A model generated the notes under the pieces. It saw nothing but the letters and a program-made list of their open reading frames with translations. It searched no databases and was not told the origin of the DNA. Below, piece after piece: positions 54,575-64,000 of a stretch of DNA of 64,000 nt. How positions within the stretch are numbered: position 1 is the first letter of the stretch; each line of letters opens with the position of its first letter. Source of the stretch: Acidovorax sp. SRB_14 (lineage in GTDB: Bacteria; Pseudomonadota; Gammaproteobacteria; Burkholderiales; Burkholderiaceae_C); NCBI RefSeq assembly GCF_012932145.1, contig NZ_MWOK01000011.1, positions 87,695 to 151,694 of the forward strand. Direction: 5' to 3'. The position numbers were made by a program, and so were the translations under genes.

Positions 54575-54612
54575 GATACAGCAAGTGCTGGCAGCTATCA
54601 AAATCAAAGCAT
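54575..54612. repeat. Short hairpin repeat between proC and ubiA
   Basis: The segment AGCGCTGATACAGCAAGTGC followed by TGGCAGCTATCAAAATC is of a type that recurs in intergenic regions of Comamonadaceae, from general knowledge. It separates the convergent proC and ubiA genes and may act in termination. Confidence 0.35.
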
Positions 54613-55481
54613 CAGCGCAGCGCGTATCCGCCGACCACACCGGCAAACAGCGTGAAGCCGATCCAGTGGTTGACGCGGAACGCGCGGAAACACCCCTCGC
54701 GCGTGCGCCCGCGGATCAGCGTCCAGTGCCACGCCACCTGCGCCAGCACCAGCCCAAACGCTCCATAAAGCGGAGCGCCCAGCGCAAGCGGCACCAGGGC
54801 TGCAGCCCAAAAACCCACCAACAACAGGTAGAACAGCACGATGGCCGCGACATCGAAGCGCCCGAGCGTGATGGCCGAGGTCTTCATGCCGATCTTCAGG
54901 TCGTCGTCGCGGTCCACCATCGCGTATTCGGTGTCGTAGGCCAACACCCAGAACAGGTTGCCCAGCCACAGCAGCCAGGCCAGGGCCGGCACCTCGCCCT
55001 GCACGGCGGCGAACGCGATCACGATGCCGAAGTTGAAGGCAATGCCCAGCACCGCCTGCGGCATCGCAAAGAAGCGCTTGGTGAACGGATAAAGAATGGT
55101 CACCAGCAGCGCCGGCACCGACCAGGCCACGGCCACCCAGTCGGTGGTGAGCACCAGCGCGAGCGAAATGAGCGACAGCACGGCGCCCACGGCCAGGGCC
55201 TCGCGGACCGAGACCTGGCCCGAGGTGATGGGCCGGTGCGCCGTGCGCTTGACATGGCGGTCGAAGTCCCGGTCGGCCACGTCGTTGATGCAGCAGCCGG
55301 CGCTGCGCATCAGGACCGTGCCCAGCACGAACACCGCCAGCAGGTGCCAGCCCGGAAAACCCTCCGCCGCCACCCACAGCGCGCTCAGCGTGGGCCACAC
55401 CAGCACGAGCCAGCCGGCAGGCCGGTTCCAGCGGATCAGGTCGAGGTACAGGGCAAGGCGGTGGCGAACGGCGGAGGGCAT
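54612..55481 (-). CDS. ubiA: 4-hydroxybenzoate polyprenyltransferase
   Basis: A 289-residue membrane prenyltransferase with about eight predicted helices that joins the polyprenyl tail to 4-hydroxybenzoate in ubiquinone synthesis. The first Asp-rich motif is [20 protein letters not shown] and the second is [20 protein letters not shown], both binding Mg-diphosphate. ATG 55481 ([20 protein letters not shown]) gives the usual start. Confidence 0.95.
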   Translation of the reverse strand: MPSAVRHRLALYLDLIRWNRPAGWLVLVWPTLSALWVAAEGFPGWHLLAVFVLGTVLMRSAGCCINDVADRDFDRHVKRTAHRPITSGQVSVREALAVGAVLSLISLALVLTTDWVAVAWSVPALLVTILYPFTKRFFAMPQAVLGIAFNFGIVIAFAAVQGEVPALAWLLWLGNLFWVLAYDTEYAMVDRDDDLKIGMKTSAITLGRFDVAAIVLFYLLLVGFWAAALVPLALGAPLYGAFGLVLAQVAWHWTLIRGRTREGCFRAFRVNHWIGFTLFAGVVGGYALR

Positions 55482-55559
55482 GGCAGTCAGGGCAAAGGGA
55501 GGAGCAGAAACGAAAAAACGGCGCCGCGCGCACAGCACGCGGCGCCGCCAGGGCGGGTT

Positions 55560-56060
55560 TTATTCTTCGAGCAGCGAGCGCAGCATCCACGCGGTCTGCT
55601 CGTGCACCGTCAGGCGCTGGGTCAGCAGGTCGGCCGTGGGCTCGTCGCTGGCCTTGTCGGCGGCGGGGAACAGCCCGCGCGCGGTGCGCGCCACGGCCTC
55701 GTGGCCCTTGACCAGGATGCGCACCATCTCCAGCGCCTTGGGCGGCACCGAAGGCGCGTCGGGCACGCTGGCGAGCTGGCCGAACTCGGCGTACGAGCCC
55801 GGCGCCACATGGCCCAGCGAGCGGATGCGCTCGGCGATCGGGTCGACCGCGTTCCACAGCTCGGTGTACTGCGCCATGAACATGGTGTGCAGCGTGTTGA
55901 ACATCGGCCCGGTGACGTTCCAGTGGAAGTTGTGCGTGGTCAGGTACAGCGTGTAGGTGTCGGCCAGCAGGCGCGAGAGGCCTTGCGCGATGGCGGCACG
56001 GTCCTTCTCGCCGATGCCGATGTTGATGTGGGTCGCCGATGACTTGGATGCCTTGGCCAT
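55560..56060 (-). CDS. dps: Dps-family DNA starvation/ferritin-like protein
   Basis: A 166-residue ferritin-like protein that oxidises and stores iron and protects DNA from peroxide. Ferroxidase ligands are in [20 protein letters not shown] and the following acidic helix ([16 protein letters not shown]). The N-terminus [20 protein letters not shown] is basic, as in DNA-binding Dps. The neighbouring oxyR on the same strand is the usual activator of dps. Confidence 0.92.
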   Translation of the reverse strand: MAKASKSSATHINIGIGEKDRAAIAQGLSRLLADTYTLYLTTHNFHWNVTGPMFNTLHTMFMAQYTELWNAVDPIAERIRSLGHVAPGSYAEFGQLASVPDAPSVPPKALEMVRILVKGHEAVARTARGLFPAADKASDEPTADLLTQRLTVHEQTAWMLRSLLEE

Positions 56061-56169
56061 GGGGTCTTCTCCGGAACGGGGTTGGAAACAGGGGCTGCGC
56101 TGTGCGCGCGCCAAAACACTGTAGCGCAAGGCCGGCGCGCGGCCGGCCAGGTCGCAGCATGCCGCCGGC

Positions 56170-57135
56170 TCACGACAGGCGCGTGACGCCCGGCAGCTCG
56201 CAGGCGTAGACCGCGTTGCGCAGCGCGGCGATGGCTTCGTAGCGCGTGAAGCTGCGCCGCCACACCAGCACCACGCGGCGCATCGGCGGCGCGCTGCCGT
56301 CGGCTTCGCGCACCGGCAGGTAGCGGATGTGGGTCTCGTCGCCCTGGCGCCGGCGCGAGGCCGTGAGCAGCGCGTCGCGCGGCACCGACAGCCGCGGCAC
56401 CAGCGTCACGCCCATGCCGGCGGCCACCATGTGTTTGATGGTCTCCAGCGACGAACCCTCGAACGTCTTGCGGATGCCCTCGGCGTTGCTCGCGTAGCGC
56501 GCGAACTCGGGGCAGACCTCGAGCACATGGTCGCGAAAGCAGTGGCCAGCGCCCAGCAGCAGCATGGTCTCGTTCTTGAGCTCGGCCGCCGTCACGCTTT
56601 TCTGCGCGGCCAGCGCGTGCGTGCTCGGCACGGCGGCCAGGAAGGGCTCGTCGTAGAGCGGCGCCATGGCCAGGCCGGTGTCGGGAAAGGGTTCGGCCAG
56701 GATGGCGCAGTCGATCTCGCCGGTGCGCAGCATCTCCAGCAGCTTGACCGTGAAGTTTTCCTGCAGCATCAGCGGCATCTGCGGCGTGCGCGCGATCGAG
56801 TGGCGCACCAGCTCGGGCAGCAGGTACGGGCCGATGGTGTAGATCACGCCCAGCGTGAGCGCGCCGGCCACGGGGTCCTTGCCGCGCCGCGCAATCTCCT
56901 TGATGGCGGCCGCCTGCTCAAGCACGCTTTGCGCCTGGCGCACGATCGCCTCGCCCAGCGGCGTGACCGAGACCTCGCCCGCGCTGCGCTCGAACAGCTT
57001 GACCTCCAGCTCTTCTTCGAGCTTCTTGACGGCCACGGACAGCGTCGGCTGCGAGACATAGCAGGCGTCGGCGGCCTTGCCAAAGTGCTTCTCGCGGGCG
57101 ACGGCGACGATGTATTTGAGTTCGGTCAGGGTCAT
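56170..57135 (-). CDS. oxyR: Hydrogen peroxide-sensing LysR regulator OxyR
   Basis: A 321-residue LysR-type regulator. [23 protein letters not shown] and [20 protein letters not shown]. The redox pair is visible in [15 protein letters not shown], two Cys separated by eight residues exactly as Cys199/Cys208 of E. coli OxyR, preceded by the conserved LLLGAGHC. It activates antioxidant genes and probably the adjacent dps. Confidence 0.94.
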   Translation of the reverse strand: MTLTELKYIVAVAREKHFGKAADACYVSQPTLSVAVKKLEEELEVKLFERSAGEVSVTPLGEAIVRQAQSVLEQAAAIKEIARRGKDPVAGALTLGVIYTIGPYLLPELVRHSIARTPQMPLMLQENFTVKLLEMLRTGEIDCAILAEPFPDTGLAMAPLYDEPFLAAVPSTHALAAQKSVTAAELKNETMLLLGAGHCFRDHVLEVCPEFARYASNAEGIRKTFEGSSLETIKHMVAAGMGVTLVPRLSVPRDALLTASRRRQGDETHIRYLPVREADGSAPPMRRVVLVWRRSFTRYEAIAALRNAVYACELPGVTRLS

Positions 57136-57239
57136 GGCAGCACAGCGCGTTGAAGGGGGCCTGTGCATTGTGCGTGCTGCGGCCCGTATTGGCGCACCGC
57201 CGGCCGGACCCCGGGCCTGTCCGGCGCTCTGCGCCAGCG

Positions 57240-59870
57240 CTAGTCCGGGGCCTGCGGCGCATAGCCGAGCGCCCGCATCGCCGCCCCCAGGGCGCTGGCT
57301 GCGCCCGCATAGCCGTGCCAGGGCGTGTTGCCCAGCGCCAGGCGCTCGGGCGCACTGCGCACCGTCCACTGCGCGCTGCCCGTGAGCGTGGGCAGCTCGT
57401 CCCAGGCGATGGGCACCGAGACGCCCATGCCAGGGCGCGCGCGCGGCGTCCAGGCGCACGCCGTGGTGGCGCCCCAGCCGTTGCGCAGGTAGTCGACAAA
57501 GATCTTTCCGACGCGGTTGGCCGGCCCGCTCTTGGCCACGAAGCGCTGCGGAATGGTGCGCGCCAGGTGCCGCACCACGGCCTGGGCAAAGCCCTTGACC
57601 GTGTCCCAGCCGTGGCGCCGCTGCAGCGGCACGACCACGTGCAGCCCCTTTCCGCCGCTGGTCTTGAGGAAGGCCGGCAGGCCCAGCTGCTCCAGCAGCA
57701 CCTGCACCAGCTGCGCGGCTTCGCAGACGGCGCTCCAGGTCACGCCCGTGCCCGGGTCGAGGTCGAAGGTCATGCGGTCGGGGCGGTCCATGCGGTCCTT
57801 GCGCGCGTTCCAGGTGTGGAATTCGATCACGTTCATCTGTGCGGCCGCCACCAGCGCCTGCGCGCGCACCACCTCGAGCAGGGCCGGGTGCGCGGGCTGC
57901 GTGCCCGGGGCAATCGTCGCCATGCCCGGCAGGTGGCGGGTGTCCATGTGCTTTTGAAAGAACAGCTCGCCGCCCACGCCCTCGGGCGCACGCACCACCG
58001 CCACCGGGCGCGCCTGCAGGTGCTCGAACATCAGCGGCGCCACCGCCGCGCAGTAGCGCACCAGCTCGATCTTGGTGGTGCCGCTGGCGGGGTCGACCAC
58101 ACGCTCGGGGTGGGTGATGGCCAGGCCCTGCACCTCGGCCGGCGCGGCCCGGGCGGAGCGCGCGGGCGCCGGCTTGGCGGCAGAGGGGGCGCGGGCCGGC
58201 GCACCGGCTGGGCGCGCGCCCAGCGCCAGCGCCTGCTCGCGCACCACGGCCTGCGCCGGCTTGTCTTCGCGCAAGCCCTGGAACACGGCGTGGCGCACGC
58301 GCCCGGCCTCGGTCCAGCCGGCAAACGACACCTCGGCCACCAGTTCGGGCCGCACCCAGTGCACGCCGCGCGCGGGCAGCGCGCGCGGCTGCGCAAACGG
58401 GCTGTCCGGCACCTCCAGCGCCGCCAGCCGCCGGTGCAGATCGCGCAGCGCCTGCTCCTTGAAACCGGTGCCGACGTTGCCGGCGTAGCGCAGCGTGCCG
58501 TCGGGCGCGTGCACCCCGAGCAGCAGCGACCCGAGCGCGGTGCGCGCGCCCTGCGGGTCGGTGTAGCCGCCCAGCACGAATTCCTGCCGCAGGCTGCACT
58601 TGAGCTTGATCCAGTCGGTGCTGCGCTCGCCCGTGTAGGGCGCGGCAATGCGCTTGCCGATCACGCCCTCAAAGCCCAGCCGGCAGGCCGATGCGACCAG
58701 ATCCCGCGGCGCGGCCTCGAACGCCTCGCTGAAACGCACCGCAGCGGCACCGGAGCGGTCGCGGTCCGGTGCCGCACCGGCCGGGGCCAGCAGCGCGCGC
58801 AGGCGATCGCGCCGCTGCCACAGCGGCAGGGCCCGCAGGTCCTGGCCATCGGCAAACGGCAGGTCAAAGGCGTAGTACACCGGGCGGCCGCTGCCGCGCC
58901 CGGCAAAGGCGTTTTGCAGAGCCTGGAAGTCGGGCAAGCCCTGCGCATTGAGCACCAGCACCTCGCCATCGATCCAGCCCGAGCGCAGCGGCAAGGCGGC
59001 CAGCGCCTGCGCCAGCGCCGGCAGGCGCGCGCTCCAGTCCTTGCCGCTGCGCGTGAACAAGCGCGCCTGCCCGCGCTCGATGCGCCCCAGCAGCCGGTAG
59101 CCATCGAACTTGAGCTCGAACAGCCACTCTTCGGGGTGCGGTGGCGGGCCGTCCACCAGGGTGGCCAGTTGCGGCGCGAGGAACGCGGGCAGCGCGGCCT
59201 TGCGGCCCTTGGCCGGGGCGCGCGGCCGCCGCGCAGGCGCTGGCGCTTCGGCCGGGGCGGCCGACGGGGCTGCGGGCGGGCCCGCCACCGCGGCCGCCGG
59301 CGCGCCCGCGGAGGGATCGCCCAGCGCGGCCACGCTGTCGGGGCGCGCATCGACCACGCTGTACTGCGCGGCCGCGCGCTCGAGCCCGTCGTGCTCCTTG
59401 ATCCACAGCCACGTCGGTGCGCGCTCGCTGCCGCGGCCCTGCATGCGCACCAGCGTCCAGCGCCCCTGCAGCTTGTGCCCATGCAACGCAAACTTGAGCT
59501 TGCCCTGGCGGTAGCCCGCCTCGGCGTTGCCGAGCGGCTCCCAGGTGCCCTTGTCCCACACGATCACTTTGCCGGCGCCGTACTGCCCGGGCGGGATGGT
59601 GCCTTCGAAGGTGTTGTAGGCGATCGGGTGGTCTTCGACCTGCACGGCCATGCGCTTGTCGGCGCTGTCGTAGCTCGGCCCCTTGGGCACGGCCCAGCTC
59701 TTCATGGTGCCGTCCAGCTCCAGGCGCAGGTCGTAGTGCAGGTGGCTGGCCCAGTGCTTGTGCACGACGAAGCGCAGCGCGCCCGTGCTGGGCAGCCCGC
59801 CGTCGCGCGGCTCGGGGGTGGCGAGAAAGTTGCGCTTGCTCTGGTAGCGCTCCAGTGCGTTGGCTGGCAT
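57240..59870 (-). CDS. ligD: Multifunctional ATP-dependent DNA ligase LigD
   Basis: An 876-residue NHEJ enzyme with three domains. The N-terminal 3'-phosphoesterase (about 1-170) has HLHYDLRLELDGTMKSWAVP and QVEDHPIAY. The central ATP-dependent ligase (about 225-530) has nucleotidyl Lys254 in FELKFDGYRLLGR and GFEGVIGKR. The C-terminal primase-like polymerase domain (about 580-870) has FDLDPGTGVTW and LKTSGGKGLHVVVPL. Ala/Pro-rich linkers join them. It seals double-strand breaks with Ku, encoded just upstream on the same strand. Confidence 0.95.
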   Translation of the reverse strand: MPANALERYQSKRNFLATPEPRDGGLPSTGALRFVVHKHWASHLHYDLRLELDGTMKSWAVPKGPSYDSADKRMAVQVEDHPIAYNTFEGTIPPGQYGAGKVIVWDKGTWEPLGNAEAGYRQGKLKFALHGHKLQGRWTLVRMQGRGSERAPTWLWIKEHDGLERAAAQYSVVDARPDSVAALGDPSAGAPAAAVAGPPAAPSAAPAEAPAPARRPRAPAKGRKAALPAFLAPQLATLVDGPPPHPEEWLFELKFDGYRLLGRIERGQARLFTRSGKDWSARLPALAQALAALPLRSGWIDGEVLVLNAQGLPDFQALQNAFAGRGSGRPVYYAFDLPFADGQDLRALPLWQRRDRLRALLAPAGAAPDRDRSGAAAVRFSEAFEAAPRDLVASACRLGFEGVIGKRIAAPYTGERSTDWIKLKCSLRQEFVLGGYTDPQGARTALGSLLLGVHAPDGTLRYAGNVGTGFKEQALRDLHRRLAALEVPDSPFAQPRALPARGVHWVRPELVAEVSFAGWTEAGRVRHAVFQGLREDKPAQAVVREQALALGARPAGAPARAPSAAKPAPARSARAAPAEVQGLAITHPERVVDPASGTTKIELVRYCAAVAPLMFEHLQARPVAVVRAPEGVGGELFFQKHMDTRHLPGMATIAPGTQPAHPALLEVVRAQALVAAAQMNVIEFHTWNARKDRMDRPDRMTFDLDPGTGVTWSAVCEAAQLVQVLLEQLGLPAFLKTSGGKGLHVVVPLQRRHGWDTVKGFAQAVVRHLARTIPQRFVAKSGPANRVGKIFVDYLRNGWGATTACAWTPRARPGMGVSVPIAWDELPTLTGSAQWTVRSAPERLALGNTPWHGYAGAASALGAAMRALGYAPQAPD

Positions 59871-59918
59871 GGGCGGCCTCCGGGAGCGGGCTGCTGCGTC
59901 TGCGCCGGCGCCCGCGGG

Positions 59919-60914
59919 CTAGGCCGCGCGGCGGCGGGCCGGCGCCTTGTCGGGTGCTTTGCCGGAGGGCGCGCCCCCCAGGCTGCGCCGCAGCAAGGCC
60001 GAGAGGTCGACCACGTCCGCGCCAACCGGTGCCTGCACCTGCGCGGCGCTCGGCGCGGCCGGCACCAGGGCGCTGTCTCCGGCGTCGGCCTTGGCCTGCA
60101 CCAGGTCGCGCAGCTCGTCGGCAAACGAATTGCGGAACTGGTCGGCATCCCAGGGCTGCGCCATCTCCTCGACCAGCTGCAGGGCCATCTTCATTTCCGC
60201 GGGGCGGATGCCCACCGCTTCGGTGCCCGAGGGCGGCAGGCTCAGCGCTTCAGCCGGGCGGATCTCGCCGCCCCAGCGCAGCAGGTTGAGCACCAGGGCA
60301 CGCCCGCAGGGGATGAGCACTGCCAGGTGCTGGCGCGTGTGGATCACGACCTTGGCCACCGCCGCCTTGTTGCTCTGGCGCAGCGCCTCGCGCAGCAGCG
60401 CATAGACCTTCTCGCCGCGCTCGAGGGGGGCGGTGTAGTAAGGGCGTTCGAGGTAGACGAACGGAATTTCATCAGCGTCGATGAAGGCCTCGATCTCGAT
60501 GGTCTGCGTGGCCTTGGGCAAGGCCGCGGCGATCTCCTGCTCGGACAGCACCACGTAGCGGCCTTCGCCCACTTCCACGCCCTTGACGATGTCCTTGGCG
60601 GCCAGCTCCTTGCCGGTCACCTTGTTGATGCGCTTGTAGCCCACCGGCTCCATCGAGCGCCGGTCCAGCCAGTCAAAGTCGACCCCGGAGTCGGCCGTGG
60701 CCGTGTAGAGCCCCACGGGAATGTGCACCAGCCCGAAGCTGATGGCCCCGCGCCACAGACTGCGGGTGGACGGCGCGGCGCCCGCGTCCGCGGCGGCATT
60801 CGCCTTCGCCGCCGCACCGGTCTTCTTGCGCGCACCCCGGTCCGGGGTGCCCGCGGCCTGGGCGGATTTTGCAGCGGGGGGTTTGCGCGCGCTCTTGGCG
60901 CTCGTGCTGGCCAT
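59919..60914 (-). CDS. ku: Non-homologous end-joining protein Ku
   Basis: A 331-residue bacterial Ku that encircles DNA ends and recruits LigD. The core begins RSLWRGAISFGLVHIPVGLY and contains INKVTGKELAAKDIVKGVEV and YYTAPLERGEKVYALLREAL. The N-terminus has a Lys/Ala-rich extension of about 45 residues and the C-terminus a basic tail KAPARRRAA, both likely DNA contacts. ATG 60914 has AGGAGAG. 48 bp upstream of ligD. Confidence 0.94.
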   Translation of the reverse strand: MASTSAKSARKPPAAKSAQAAGTPDRGARKKTGAAAKANAAADAGAAPSTRSLWRGAISFGLVHIPVGLYTATADSGVDFDWLDRRSMEPVGYKRINKVTGKELAAKDIVKGVEVGEGRYVVLSEQEIAAALPKATQTIEIEAFIDADEIPFVYLERPYYTAPLERGEKVYALLREALRQSNKAAVAKVVIHTRQHLAVLIPCGRALVLNLLRWGGEIRPAEALSLPPSGTEAVGIRPAEMKMALQLVEEMAQPWDADQFRNSFADELRDLVQAKADAGDSALVPAAPSAAQVQAPVGADVVDLSALLRRSLGGAPSGKAPDKAPARRRAA

Positions 60915-61009
60915 GGCTCTCTCCTGGTGGCAATCCTGGAACCGCCAAGCGTGCAACACTCCGGCGCTGCGTGCTGTAGGACAAGGCAGATGCCGGCGGG
61001 CCGGCGCGC

Positions 61010-61176
61010 TAGGAGGCTGTCGGGCTTGGAGCGTCGAAAGCGAAAATCGGCCCCAGCGAGGACAGTTTTTGCCGAATTTGCAGCTCCATAGCCCAGCTAT
61101 GGAGCAAAAAGACGGTGAAAAATGGACCGCTGAGGCCGATTTGCAGCCGACGATTTCCAAGTCCGACAGCCTCCTA
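61010..61176. repeat. 167-bp palindromic (MITE-like) repeat between recG and ku
   Basis: The ends are inverted copies: TAGGAGGCTGTCGGGCTTGG at 61010 and its complement with one mismatch ending at 61176. Inner arms also pair (AAATCGGCC with GGCCGATTT), and the centre is a perfect hairpin GCTCCATAGC-CCA-GCTATGGAGC at about 61082-61104. The whole element could fold into one long stem-loop. Its right terminus supplies the recG stop codon. Confidence 0.8.
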
Positions 61177-63312
61177 GGCCTTGAGGTAGTCGGCCTTGCC
61201 GCCGAGCCAGCGCGCCACATGCTGCGCGGCGAGCGCCGGGCAGCGGTCCAGCATCCACGGCGCCAGCGCGCGCGCCCACTCCAGCAGCGCGGTGTCGGTG
61301 GCCAGATCGGCAAAGCGCAAGAGCGCGTCGCCCGACTGGCGCGCGCCCAGGAATTCGCCCGGGCCGCGGATCTCCAGGTCGCGCCGCGCGATCTCGAAAC
61401 CGTCGTGGGTCTCGGCCATCGCCTTGAGGCGCTCCTTGGCGGTTTCGCCGACGCGCCCGCTGTCGTTGGTGGCGTACAGCAGCACACAGGCCGAGGCCGC
61501 CGCACCGCGCCCGACGCGCCCGCGCAGCTGGTGCAGCTGCGACAGGCCAAAGCGCTCGGCATGCTCGATCACCATCAGCGAGGCGTTGGGCACGTCCACG
61601 CCCACCTCGATCACGGTGGTGCTGACCAGCACGCCCATGTGGCCCGCGGTGAACAGCGCCATCACGGCCTTCTTCTCGGCGCTGGGCATGCGCGAGTGCA
61701 GCAGGCCGACCGCCACGCCCGGCAGCGCCTCGCTGAGGTCGGCGTGCGTGGCCGTGGCATTGCTCAGGTCGAGCGCCTCGCTCTCCTCGATCAGCGGGCA
61801 GACCCAGTACACCTGGCGCCCGGCCGCCACCTGGGCGCCGATGCGCGCGATGACCTCGTCCTTGCGGCTGTCGGCGATCAGCTTGGTGACGATGGGCGTG
61901 CGCCCGGGCGGCAGCTCGTCGATGGTCGACACGTCGAGGTCGGCGTAATAGCTCATGGCCAGCGTGCGCGGGATCGGCGTGGCCGTCATCATGAGCAGGT
62001 GCGGCTCCATGCCGTGGGCGGCGAGTTTCTGCCGCAGCGCCAGGCGCTGGGCCACGCCGAAGCGGTGCTGCTCATCGATCAGCGCCAGCGCCAGGCGCTT
62101 GAAGCGCACCTGTTCCTGGATCACGGCGTGCGTGCCTACCACCAGCGCGGCCTCGCCGCTCTCGATCAGCGCGAGCATGGCGGCGCGCTCCTTCTTCTTC
62201 TGCCCGCCGACCAGCCAGGCCACGCGCAGGCCGCGCGCCGCCAACAGCGGTTCGAGCCAGCCGATCAGCTTGGCAAAGTGCTGCTCGGCCAGGATTTCGG
62301 TCGGCGCCATCAGCGCGCACTGCCAGCCCGCATCGATGCACACGGCCGCGGCCAGCGCGGCCACCACGGTCTTGCCCGAGCCGACGTCGCCCTGCAGCAG
62401 GCGGTGCATCGGCACGGGCCGCGCCAGGTCGCGCGCGATCTCTTCGCCGACGCGCCGCTGCGCCGCCGTGAGCACGAACGGCAGCACGGCCAGCAGCTGC
62501 TCGTGCAGCGAGAGCGCGCCGCCGGGCACGCCCTGCGGGCGCAGCAACGGCGCGCGCAGGCGGTCGCGCGCGCGCTTGGCCTGGTGCTGCGAGAGCTGCT
62601 GCGCGAGCAGCTCCTCGGCCTTGAGCCGCTGCCAGGCCGGGTGGCTGTGGTCTTCGAGCGTGGCCAGCGCCACGTCGGGCGCCGGATGGTGCAGAAATGT
62701 GAGCGCCTCGCGCAGGCTCCACAAGCGCTGCGGGCTGTTTTGACCAAAACGGGGCAGCGGTGGCGGCGGCGCCTCAGCGGGCAGCGTCTCGGACAGATCG
62801 GCGCGCTGCAGCGCGCCCACCACGGCGCGGCGCAGGTAGGGCTGGGGCAGGCCAGCCACCGTGGGGTAGACGGGGGTGAGCGCGCTCGGCAGCTCGCCGC
62901 CGGCCAGGCGGAAGGCCGGGTGCAGCATCTGCCGGCCCCAGAAGCCGCCCTTGACCTCGCCGCGGATGCGCAGGCGCGCGCCCACGGCCAGGGTCTTCAG
63001 GTGCGAGGGGTAGAAGCTGAAAAAGCGCAGCTCGCAGGTGGCGCTGCCGTCGTCGACCGCCACCACCAGCTGGCGGCGCGGGCGCAGCTGGACCTCGCTC
63101 GCGGTCACCGTGGCCTCGATCTGCACCACGCTGCCTTCGCGCGCGTTCTGGAGCAAGGTGATGCGGGTTTCGTCCTCGTAGCGCAGCGGCAGGTGCAGCG
63201 CCATATCGATGGGGCGCGCCAGGCCGAGCTTGAGCAGCGCCTTCTGCGGCGCCGTCAGGGCCGGGGCGGCGGGGCGGGCGGGCGCGGCTGCAGCGTCGGG
63301 GGGCGAAGACAT
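61174..63312 (-). CDS. recG: ATP-dependent DNA helicase RecG
   Basis: A 712-residue branch-migration helicase that remodels stalled forks and R-loops. The N-terminal wedge OB domain (about 60-160) precedes the helicase core with Walker A LLQGDVGSGKTVVAALA, DEQHRFGV (Walker B), MMTATPIPRTLA and the motif VI region HQLRGRVGRG. Start at ATG 63312; earlier codons are open but belong to the divergent promoter. The stop lies inside a palindromic repeat, so the last residues (GGKADYLKA) may have been set by its insertion. Confidence 0.95.
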   Translation of the reverse strand: MSSPPDAAAAPARPAAPALTAPQKALLKLGLARPIDMALHLPLRYEDETRITLLQNAREGSVVQIEATVTASEVQLRPRRQLVVAVDDGSATCELRFFSFYPSHLKTLAVGARLRIRGEVKGGFWGRQMLHPAFRLAGGELPSALTPVYPTVAGLPQPYLRRAVVGALQRADLSETLPAEAPPPPLPRFGQNSPQRLWSLREALTFLHHPAPDVALATLEDHSHPAWQRLKAEELLAQQLSQHQAKRARDRLRAPLLRPQGVPGGALSLHEQLLAVLPFVLTAAQRRVGEEIARDLARPVPMHRLLQGDVGSGKTVVAALAAAVCIDAGWQCALMAPTEILAEQHFAKLIGWLEPLLAARGLRVAWLVGGQKKKERAAMLALIESGEAALVVGTHAVIQEQVRFKRLALALIDEQHRFGVAQRLALRQKLAAHGMEPHLLMMTATPIPRTLAMSYYADLDVSTIDELPPGRTPIVTKLIADSRKDEVIARIGAQVAAGRQVYWVCPLIEESEALDLSNATATHADLSEALPGVAVGLLHSRMPSAEKKAVMALFTAGHMGVLVSTTVIEVGVDVPNASLMVIEHAERFGLSQLHQLRGRVGRGAAASACVLLYATNDSGRVGETAKERLKAMAETHDGFEIARRDLEIRGPGEFLGARQSGDALLRFADLATDTALLEWARALAPWMLDRCPALAAQHVARWLGGKADYLKA

Positions 63313-63385
63313 ACCTGCATTTTTACCCAGTATGCTGTCCGTTCGACGCAGTGCGCACCGACGCCCCTTCACCGGAGCCCGCCCC

Positions 63386-64000
63386 ATGCCCACTTTTCTG
63401 ACGCTCACGCCCAACCCGGCCCTGGACCTGGCGACCGACACCGAGCAGGTCGTGCCCACGCACAAGCTGCGCTGCGGCGCGGTGCAGCGCTACCCCGGCG
63501 GCGGCGGCGTCAATGTGGCACGCATGCTGCACCGCCTGGGCAGCGGCGTGCAGGCCTGGGTGCTCGCGGGCGGCGTGGCCGGCGCCCAGCTGCGGAACCT
63601 GCTGGCGGCCGAGGGCGTGGACACGCAGTGCCTGACCATTGCCGGCGACACGCGCGAGAACCTGTCGGTGCTCGACCGCCGCCACGCCCAGGAATACCGC
63701 TTCGTGCTGCCCGGCCCCACGCTGCAGGCCGGCGAATGGCAGACCTGCCTGGACCGCGTGGCGGCGCTCGCCCCGCCGCCGCGCTGGTGGGTGGCCAGCG
63801 GCAGCCTGCCCCCTGGCGTACCGCAGGACTTTTACGCACGCCTGGCGCGCCTGGCGCATGCGCGCGGCAGCCGCATGGCGCTGGACAGCTCCGGCCCGGC
63901 GCTGGCCGCGGCGCTGCACGCGGGCGTGGCGGTGGTCAAGCCCAGCCTGCGCGAGCTGCGCGAACTCACCGGCGCGGCGCTGGCCGAGCCCGGCCAATGG
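63386..64000 (+). CDS. PfkB-family hexose kinase (1-phosphofructokinase-like), partial
   Basis: The first 205 residues of a PfkB/ribokinase-family sugar kinase, cut by the window edge. It begins MPTFLTLTPNPALDLATDTE, the family start shared by FruK, PfkB and LacC, and contains YPGGGGVNVARMLHRLGSGV (PfkB signature 1) and WWVASGSLPPGVPQDFYARL. The catalytic C-terminal signature lies beyond the window. Divergent from recG by 73 bp. The exact sugar phosphate is not decidable. Confidence 0.88.
   Translation, partial: MPTFLTLTPNPALDLATDTEQVVPTHKLRCGAVQRYPGGGGVNVARMLHRLGSGVQAWVLAGGVAGAQLRNLLAAEGVDTQCLTIAGDTRENLSVLDRRHAQEYRFVLPGPTLQAGEWQTCLDRVAALAPPPRWWVASGSLPPGVPQDFYARLARLAHARGSRMALDSSGPALAAALHAGVAVVKPSLRELRELTGAALAEPGQW

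Noticed and set aside
57150..61091. A 1313-codon open frame on the plus strand
   Set aside because: It runs antisense to ligD and ku, is Arg/Gly/His-rich, has no recognisable domain, and exists because high GC suppresses stop codons.

Overview
The window looks like a chromosomal segment of a beta-proteobacterium of the order Burkholderiales, most likely Comamonadaceae (Acidovorax/Diaphorobacter-like). This rests on the style of the ribosomal and RNA polymerase proteins, high GC content, three Bug/TctC-type solute receptors, and dispersed hairpin repeats typical of that family. No 16S gene is present, so the placement is an inference.

Positions 1-3190 are a mobile-element edge: a partial ORF, a tyrosine recombinase with an overlapping excisionase-like HTH gene, a divergent ribbon-helix-helix regulator, and a 5'-truncated IS1182-type transposase remnant. 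Positions 3261-20236 hold a catabolic island: two FadR-type GntR regulators, three solute receptors, two SDRs, a MmgE/PrpD protein, a FAH-fold hydrolase, an FAD monooxygenase, a gentisate-dioxygenase-like cupin, fumarate-reductase-like flavoproteins (one broken), a flavodoxin-fold quinone reductase and two small membrane proteins. Aromatic ring hydroxylation, ring cleavage and hydrolysis are the likely chemistry; the substrate is unknown. Two families of 11-bp GntR operators partition the promoters.

Positions 20237-23640 carry an IS110-family element and a PIN-domain protein. Positions 23641-35557 hold phosphonate genes: transporter phnCDE with a PhnZ-like oxygenase, the C-P lyase set phnGHIJ-GNAT-phnKLM, and divergent phnF, a DUF1045 2H phosphoesterase and phnN. 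Both main phn promoters carry PhnF-like operators and PHO-box-like repeats. Positions 35558-40062 are a second accessory patch: another IS1182 remnant, an unrecognised gene remnant, and a two-gene pair of a PD-(D/E)XK protein and a Shedu-like nuclease, ending beside an initiator tRNA gene.

Positions 40063-48983 are core genome: tRNA-fMet, then (minus strand) the spc and alpha ribosomal operons from rplN to rplQ with secY and rpoA. Positions 49190-64000 hold core or near-core genes: glpD, glpR, glpK, proC, ubiA, dps, oxyR, the NHEJ pair ligD and ku, recG (its stop codon lies inside a 167-bp palindromic repeat), and the start of a PfkB-family kinase.
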